Below, in pieces: positions 57,055 to 64,000 of a stretch of 64,000 bases of DNA. Source of the DNA: Tetrapyrgos nigripes (taxonomy: Eukaryota > Basidiomycota > Agaricomycetes > Agaricales > Campanellaceae); contig JAACJM010000030.1 in NCBI GenBank assembly GCA_013368315.1, forward strand, positions 558,001 to 622,000. Direction: 5' to 3'. The translations under genes and the position numbers were made by a program. The notes under the pieces are model-generated. The model was not told the origin of the DNA and ran no database searches. It saw nothing but the letters and a program-made list of their open reading frames with translations. The first letter of the stretch is position 1. Each line of letters begins with the position of its first letter.

Positions 57055-58842
57055 GCGCCTACAATGCATCATAGCATCTGATTTCTTTCCCTTCCCTTTG
57101 CATGGTTATAGTCCTTTGCTTCAACTTGAAGTACAAAGAAGTCCTATAAAATAATGTGTACATTAAAAGCTTGGACTGCAATGGCCTCATATTCGCCACG
57201 CTACAGCGCTGGCTCACAAGTGTAATGATCAACTCCTCCTCCTCACTCCTTACTCACATTCTCCACTATCCTCAGTGCATTAGACACTCCTCACTTCTTA
57301 GACACTTCCCTGTTTCTCTTTTCCTGTCTTACTACTCCTTTAGTATTAAGTATAAATACTTGTACATCTCGTAGTATTCTACAGTCTAATCAATTCTTCA
57401 TTTCCATCTCAAAGTCGTCTTCTAAGTCTTACTAAGGGTCAGCCAGCACCCTTACAACAACCACTTCATCAATGCGGTGAATGATGAGCAGAACACGCAG
57501 CAAGCTTGACTTTTATGCATTGTGCATGAAAAATCGTTGTGATCGAGGCAGAGACACACCCAGTACCAATCCATATTCCGTGGCCAAAAGTTATTAGCTA
57601 TGAGGCCTTTAGGCTGAGTTAACTTAGGTCGACCTCGAAAAATTTTCCACGGGTTCAGTCTCCCACCCCTAAGCTGGTCTCTACTCTTCCTGACAACCGA
57701 AAAGTCTAGACTCGGTCTGGACTGGGTCCAAGGACTGTTGATGTTGATAACCACGATGTCATGCTGCAGCTGATCCCATTAGCGCTCTCTCTCAGAAATG
57801 AAGTGGGTGTAGTTCTCCTCGTCTTCCCTTTTTCATCAATTTTCATTGTAATTCGAGTTTTGGATGGGTTTCATGGTTTGGTCAGGCTCTGGTTATCTGG
57901 TTAGAGATATGGCCTGTGATAGAGTTAGGAAAAGGACGATTAGTGTGCATGATAAATTAGAATGAGATAGAAAAAATAGTAATCGGGTTTGCCAGCTTCA
58001 CTGGACATGGATTGTACCTCCTCCCTATTCATTTATTCCTTCATATGCCAATCATCCTTTCTATTTCTGTTTAGTGATGCGTCTATGGATTTGGGAGAGA
58101 TCGGAAGGTATGTGAAGATCACTACGGTATACCGGAAGCTGAGTTTGGCGATGACCTTTTTTTGGTCATATTATCTTGGGCCTCGTAATTTGCCATGCGA
58201 AGCAGTGGCATCTTTCCCCAGTTCAACAAGGTCAACTTTTCCAGTGACTGCGCGTGAGAGGCCCAAAATCTGTGAAGAAACAGCACAGCAGCATGACCAG
58301 AGCTTGCCGACTGAATTGAGGACCTATTCAGCATAGCCACACACTGGAACGTTGGGTTATAAGAACGAGTCCCTCAATGCTTAATGCATGGTGAGTGTGC
58401 CATGCAATCCCTGACTCTTCTCGATGGATTCAAGGTTTCTATTTACTGTGAGGTTGACTTAGGTTCACTCAGGAAGGTTGATATTGGGGGGAAAGGAAAC
58501 AAAGGAAGATTGAGTTGACTTCAGTGGCTCAGGTTTGCCTAGTCTCGTCCCAGACACCCTGAATGCCTCTGCTCTGCTTATCAGATAAATCAGGCAGGGT
58601 TTGAAAACAAACTGCAGAGAAAGCACCAAGGTCTCCATTGGGTGAAATGCACTGGGCAGTCCAGAGCTTCGAATACCGACATCGAGCAGATGTGGCAATT
58701 GGGTAATAATTGCTCTGTTGAATGAGTGAGAAAATAATGTAATAAACTATAACCAGGATTAACTGGCATTCGGTGCGTGTTAGAGGCTCATGTCGTCATA
58801 CTGAAGGTTTTTATGAATTCTCGATAAGTAGTGCTATCTATC
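57055..58842. other. repeat-derived, no supported gene
   Basis: Contains two stretches that recur 3.6 kb further on. The first is about 57610-57765 (TCCAAGGACT... AACCACGATGTCATG) against 61225-61415. The second is about 58170-58215 (GCCATGCGAAGCAGTGGC) against 61830-61880. A small minus-strand frame at 57452-57754 has no domain. Probably fragments of a dispersed transposable element. Confidence 0.55.
57610..57765. repeat. dispersed repeat copy 1
   Basis: Matches 61225-61415 in the same orientation, with shared words TCTCCCACCCCT, GTCTGGACT, TCCAAGGACT and AACCACGATGTCATGC, and diverged elsewhere. It flanks the acyltransferase gene on one side. Confidence 0.75.
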
Positions 58843-60494
58843 TCAGAATGAGAACAAACTCTCCTGGTCCCTTTGAACTCTACAAATGATATTCTCCACA
58901 TCCAACTTGTGCATTGTAAATCCTATTTCTGCACCTCCCTCAAGCTCCACATCCCACATCCCACCTTTCCCTGGCCAAGGCAGATTGGGCTGAAAGATCC
59001 TCAGATAATTTTCTATTACTCTCATCATATGCATATGTAATATGTATGAAATAGTGTCCAGGTACTGAGGGCTCCTGAGGGTCCTTGAAACCAAAGTCAC
59101 TGCCTTGTCTGAAATCTATTCCATAGGATGAGTTGAAGGTAATCTCCTGAGGATGAGCTGGGAAGTTATCCTGATTTCATCACAGCAGCATGCATAAAAC
59201 AGAAGATAAGCCTCCAAGAACATGGTATTAAGAGCATGCTTGGTACCCACTCGAAGTGTAGCTGCTATGTCTGCAATCGACGCATTGAAACCTTCCTGGT
59301 GACCATCAGATGACAAAGGTATGAAAGAAGGCGATGGAATAGTGAAGATCGTGTTCCCCACGAAACCAGGAGATGCCCAATGCATTCCATGATACCCAAT
59401 ATTGAGAACAGTGGTCAGTTTCCTCTGGTCTTCAATGACACTGTTGTAAGCATAGGCATTTATCTGACTAGGGCAATATCTGTTAGCAGCTTTGCATTGA
59501 TTGACAAGAGTGTCTAGTTCCTTGACTATGAAGTGAAGATAAACTGGAACTGCAGTCTGTGAGCTGTAGCCAAATCGCTTCATGATCATTTTGGGATGTT
59601 TAGCTTGAGAGATGTTGTTCATAAGTGGAAGAATCTTTACTACAGTAAGGGGATCAGATGTGGGAGGATTGAAGAAAGTCTTCAGAAAGGTTGGAGCAGG
59701 GAGCTCAGAGACATTGCGACTGTGGTAAAAGTGGGATATATATGTGGCAAACAGACAAAGGCTGAATCCATCTCCTGTAAAGAAAGTAAGCATCACAAAA
59801 AACATTGTGAGGACATGGAAACTGACCTATTGCATGAGAAAAGCTGATACCATAGACCATTTCACTGCTCTTATGTATCCTTGTGAAGCGAATGCAAAGC
59901 AAAGGTTCATCTTCATCTACCAGATTTTGCCTGAGAGAACCAGTCCATGGGCTTGCCTTATCAATGACTAGCATGCATCATTATCAGAAAGTACATATTC
60001 AAATAGGACATTGGATTCACTAGTTTGAGTATAAGGAAATTGCTCACTTTCATATTCGTCGAAAACTTCAACTGCAATGGGATGAATACCTTGCTTCAGG
60101 ACAATTACATTCTTTGATGTACTGCACTTGATGGAAAAAAAATGACTGCATATGGGCTGGAAGACTGACAAAGTCTTTGCAAGCACATCATTATATTGTG
60201 GTAGATCAATGAATGAAGGCAATACAAGGAGTAACTCGAGCTGTGCAAATGAACTTCATCAAAGAATAGTCTTACATGGTTGACAAAACTATGACTCACT
60301 GGGTAACCCAGAGCTAGATATTCTGTAGGTGGAAACAGGATAATTTCTCCCTCAAATGTTGGGGAAGTGCTGTGGTAGCCAGACAGATAAACCCTGTAGT
60401 GCTCAGTGCTTGACGACATATCCTCATCCTCCTTGACTTGATAGAGCTTGTGAAGAATTGAATCAGAGGAAGGCATGATCAGAAATGAGATCAT
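58843..60494 (-). CDS. BAHD / transferase-family acyltransferase, possibly broken
   Basis: Acyl-CoA dependent O- or N-acyltransferase fold. The start is 60494, or 60476 (MPSSDSILHKLYQV). Exons join as DEYE to IDKASPWTG, and SFSHAIG to DGFSLCLFATYI, building the catalytic HxxxDG across an intron with a TTTACAG acceptor. YHGMHWASPGFVGNTIF follows. The structural DFGWGK motif appears as YGIDFRQGK, made by splicing 59101 to 59012. It ends RIFQPNLPW... DQESLFSF at 58843. Two oddities: an intron of only 35 bp after SHSFVNH, and a one-base frame jump near 59120-59150 before YGIDF that I cannot resolve by splicing. It is either a decayed copy or has an unrecognised splice. Flanked by direct repeats. 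Confidence 0.65.
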
Positions 60495-61224
60495 GCCACA
60501 CTTCTCAGTTGCAACCTATGTCTTGGACCTGAGATGAGTTAACAATTTAATTAGCAGCTGAGAAAGCAGTACAACAAGAATGGAAACTCAGTGTAGTGTT
60601 GGGTTTGACATTGGAAGGGATGTGTTTCTGAGTGAGACAGTGAGAACTCGCTGTTCTGGATTCTTTGAATGTGTTTAGATATTATTATTTACACAAGTCT
60701 AATGGCTAGCTGGAGCATAAACTCAAGTCCTACCTGCCCTACCTGTACACCTATGATCTGACTACATCAGGGAGGTCAGGTCTTCTTGGTCATGTTTCAA
60801 TGAACTGGCGATCTCTGCAACTCATCCTGACTCAGCTCTCATCCACTATTTATATGCATGCCTATCCTCTCTATTCTTCACTCGTTCCAAGGTTCCCAGC
60901 CTTGGACTCCTTCCTGCCTTTCTTCATTTACCCTCCCATTCCCACCCTCTGGTATCTACACATAACACAATCTTGTATTCTTTTTCCAGCAATGGTAACT
61001 TTTCCCTTACTATGCAGATTTTTCCCAAAGTGGTTTTCATGCTCGAAGGGTTTTTAATGTCTCCCTGCTGGACCATTCTTAAAGTACAGTATACTACTTT
61101 GTATTGCTCACGCTTCAACATCATTTAATTCAATTTTTCTCTCAGGCAGCTCTGTTTGGGGTCACCACGTTTGGCTATACATAAAACGATTTCCCTTCTA
61201 CTTGAGCAGAGCAAAGGCGTAAGC

Positions 61225-61415
61225 AATTAGAAGGCTAAGTTAACTTAGCCTTTAGGTGGAGACCCCATGACCTTTCTAATTGAGTTGCAAATTTTACCAT
61301 GGCTTCAATCTCCCACCCCTTTTCATTACTGGTATCTACTCTACTCCCAACAACTGAAGTGTCTAGGCTCAGTCTGGACTCCAAGGACTAATGATGTTGA
61401 CAACCACGATGTCAT
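61225..61415. repeat. dispersed repeat copy 2
   Basis: Partner of 57610-57765. It carries an inverted pair near its start (AAGGCTAAGTTAACTTAGCC) that is a perfect 20-base self-complementary sequence except at its outer A. Confidence 0.7.
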
Positions 61416-62175
61416 GCCAGCATGTTGACTCACTTTCACTACCACCATAAACTGAGCTTGCATGCCGTCCCCACCTGCAGCAGCGACAACAGCAATGGCA
61501 GTAATGACAACAACAGCAAGTGGGCTTTTTTTGACCTCTCCATCTTTCTGCTAGTAGCTACAAATGCTGTAAGTATTCTATGCTATCTACTGAATGATCA
61601 ATTTTTGCTGTTAACATTGCTACTGTCCCATTTCATTCAATTCATGAGTCATGTGTCACATACCCCAAAATTTGGCTGTCATGCATCACAAAAAGCAATT
61701 CACAAAAAAAAGCTTCAGTCACAGTTCACACTGAAGTTTTTGTGGTCAAAGAAATCATGAGGGCATGTCATGGTCATGATGCCCTTGCAAATTGAACAAA
61801 ATGGGACAGTATCCAACACTTCAAGCAAGGGGCCTTGTAATTTACCATGCGAAGCAGTGGCCCCTTGCCCCAGTTGTTTGTTGTTCTTTGCCAAAGGCTT
61901 CTGTTCCAGTTCTTGGTCCACGTATTTTTTTTCAGTCCTCCTTGTTCAACTTCCAATGGCCTCCAAATCCTCCACCTTAGACTCATAACCAGTCTTTTGC
62001 AAGAGTAGTGATGACAGTTGAGCTTCACAAACATTTTGATCGACTGTCATCAAAAAAGTTTTTGCCCCACTGTGACTGTACAAGTCTAGCTCCACCTACA
62101 CCCCAACCCGCTTCCCAACCCCAACATGGTTCATCACCTGCTTCACCCTCGAAAAATCCCATGCAACCAAATCTA

Positions 62176-62198
62176 TATATATTATATTATAATATATA
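62176..62198. repeat. AT-only palindrome
   Basis: Arms TATATATTATA and TATAATATATA around one T. A potential hairpin in AT-rich DNA. Confidence 0.6.
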
Positions 62199-62499
62199 AA
62201 ATGCAACTACCTGTGTGAGGATTTCGATGGCTAATTAACTGAGTAAGGCACAAAAGTCATGTGATCTGCACAACCTTCCGACAGAAACAACTGCCACCAC
62301 TGACAGCCACACTTACTGCTGATAATACGCCCCTGTCCGTCTGCTTTCCCAGGCAAACTTGACTACCTATGTTTCACAGTATATATGCTACATACCTCAA
62401 TGAATATAGCAAAAAGGTCCCTGTAAAATATATGAAGATGTAAATAGCTCAGAAAAGCCTTAGATTCCACCATACTAAGGTCAACTATTAGTAAATTGT

Positions 62500-63080
62500 A
62501 AGAAGCATACTTTCCTCAGGTGACTGTACACAAAAGAAGGAGAATGAGGAAGGGTGTCTGGAATTTTGTTATCATAGTTAACTAATAATGATGGAGGAAG
62601 ATTTGGAGGTGTGAGTGGGAGGATGTGGGTAGATATGGGGGTGTGGAGTGGCTAATAGTATCCTTGCACATCCTCAATGGTGTCACAAAGAGGCAAGCAC
62701 TTAGATAGTGATAACGAGGAGCTATGGGCTCGACTCGACTAACAGACAGCAGTAAGTACTGGAACTACAGTGTCCATCAGTAAGGGTGAAAGAAGTAATG
62801 AAAAGGAAAATACACACCTGGTCCCAACAATGAAGAGGTCAAGATGGGGAACCAGGTGTCAGGACAGGGTTTATATATGTAAAAGTAAAGCTGTAAGGGA
62901 GGCTGTAAGGAAAGCTGTAAAGAAAGTTGTAAGGGAAGCTGTCAAGGAGCTGTATCAAAGCTGTATCAGAGAAATGAAAGGTCCAGTGTGTAGCATGTGG
63001 AACAGGAGTCATATGGTGTAAAGATCCAAGGATACGGAGATAAGAAGAAATAAATAGTACCAAATATTGATGTCATGACA
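62500..63080 (-). repeat. probable Ty3/gypsy LTR (inner edge only defined)
   Basis: On the minus strand the sequence at 63080 begins TGTCATGACA directly after a polypurine tract and the end of a chromovirus Pol, the position of a 3' LTR. The distal edge is not identifiable; 62500 is a guess. GCTGTAAGG-like 12-bp units repeat at 62886-62980. Confidence 0.5.
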
Positions 63081-63097
63081 TTACCCCCCTCCTACAC
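63081..63097 (-). other. gypsy polypurine tract
   Basis: GTGTAGGAGGGGGGTAA on the minus strand, abutting the TGTCATGACA of the LTR. Confidence 0.6.
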
Positions 63098-63117
63098 TTC
63101 ATTGTCCTCGATGAATC

Positions 63118-64000
63118 CTAAGTCTTTGTTGCCTCTGGGTGCTTCTTGTGGAATGCTGTGATCTTGTGCTTCGCATTTTTGAGATTTGCAACTGGCTCCC
63201 ATGAGTTATGACTGTTGTCATACCCTTTCCACTTGACAAGGTATTCCAGTCGCCTCTGTCATATCCTGCTATCCAGAAGGGCATCCACTTCATACTCGGG
63301 CTCATCCTCCCCCTTGAGGTATACTGGCTCTGGCTCCTCAGGTAAGAGCCTGTTCACCAAATTACCCTTGTAGGGGTAGAGTTTGTCGATGTGGAATACT
63401 GGGTGCAGACGGTTAAGAGATTCAGGGAGGTCTAACTGATAGTCTAACTCTCCAAATTTTCCATAATCTTGTATGGTCCCAACTGTTGATCCCCCAACTT
63501 GTCACTTGAAAGTTTCAAGTTGATGTCTTCCACACTCAGCCAAACATAGTCTCCCACCTTGAACTGATGTCCCTTCCTTTTCCCTCTTTTGTACCCTTCC
63601 TTCATATGGCGCTTGGCTAGGTGTAATGCTGACCCTGCATCTTTTTGAACCTGCCTTGGGACTTCAAGCTGATTTTCTACATCTGGGATGCCTGTGTGGT
63701 GGCCCACCGGTATGTTGAATAGAGGAAGGTAGCCATAAGTCACCTCAAAAGGTGCCAAGCCATGTGCAGAGTGTGTGCAGGAGTTCAGAACAAACTCAGC
63801 CATAGGAAGGTGCTCTACCCAATCATCCTGCCTATAGTTAGTGTAGAGATGCAGGTATTTCTCCACTTCCTGGTTGGCTCATTCTGTCTGTCCATTTGTC
63901 TGGGATCAGTAGCCTGAGTAAAGGTTTGATTTGATCCTGAGACAATCTAACAGAGAGCGCATGGCTTGGGCTGCAAACTGTGGGCCACAATCAGACACAA
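63118..64000 (-). pseudogene. Ty3/gypsy chromovirus integrase-chromodomain, decayed, runs off the window
   Basis: From the window edge the minus strand reads SDCGPQFAAQAMRSLLDCL (integrase core). SQTNGQTE and NQEVEKYLHLYTNYRQDDW follow, then FEVTYGYLPLFNIP. The GPY/F-type module comes next (FKVGDYVWLSVEDINLKL, LGPYKI). A chromodomain closes the protein ([30 protein letters not shown]). The stop is at 63118-63120. There are in-frame TGAs before SQTNGQTE, after it, and after DALLDSRI. A one-base frame change near 63445 separates the integrase from the chromodomain part. A dead copy. Confidence 0.88.

Larger units (their letters stand above)
60495..62499. other. no supported gene; repeat fragments
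   Basis: Holds the second copies of the dispersed repeats (61225-61415 and 61830-61880) and an AT-rich palindrome at 62176-62198. Open frames are short and lack domains. Confidence 0.5.

Noticed and set aside
57452..57754. 100-codon minus-strand frame
   Set aside because: Overlaps a dispersed repeat; no domain and no splice-linked neighbours.

Overview
The window is nuclear DNA of a filamentous basidiomycete, most likely an Agaricomycete. The evidence is genes cut by many 50-70 bp GT-AG introns, a Skn7-type HSF/response-regulator, a DUF6533 membrane protein, and Ty1/copia and Ty3/gypsy-chromovirus LTR elements whose stops and LTR differences look like C-to-T decay at CpG. Species cannot be told from the sequence.

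Layout. 1-3.9 kb: sparse, with one small secreted-protein candidate. 3.9-10.2 kb: a complete GCN2-type eIF2-alpha kinase. 11.4-13.4 kb: a DUF6533 multi-pass membrane protein, followed by a 221-bp tandem duplication. 16.7-22.3 kb: a Skn7-like transcription factor with two very long introns. 22.7-26.6 kb: a protein-kinase-like gene, a truncated copy of its 5' end, and an unknown minus-strand gene between them. 27.3-29.3 kb: a SWIM + RING protein. 29.5-46.0 kb: a metabolic block with a large redox fusion (IDO/PrnB-like heme domain, FAD/NADPH reductase, cytochrome b5), a GH29 alpha-L-fucosidase, an extended-SDR reductase, a secreted amidohydrolase and a classical SDR.

46.95-57.05 kb is one Ty1/copia retrotransposon on the minus strand. 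It has near-identical LTRs, a half-tRNA type primer site and an imperfect 5-bp target duplication. Its reverse transcriptase is gone. A 5.1-kb non-coding insertion with CACTG-type inverted termini sits there instead. The insertion holds a 22-bp minisatellite (about 95 units), a 202-bp nearly perfect palindrome, a 9-bp satellite and a long array of small GTGAC/GTCAC hairpins. Long open frames on both strands of these arrays are by-products of the repeat units. 57-64 kb holds dispersed repeats, a BAHD-type acyltransferase gene and the 3' end of a decayed chromovirus running off the window.

The strongest candidates for something undescribed are the self-contained heme-dioxygenase-like/reductase/cytochrome b5 fusion (29470-35256) and the composite CACTG element inside the copia element (48015-53150).
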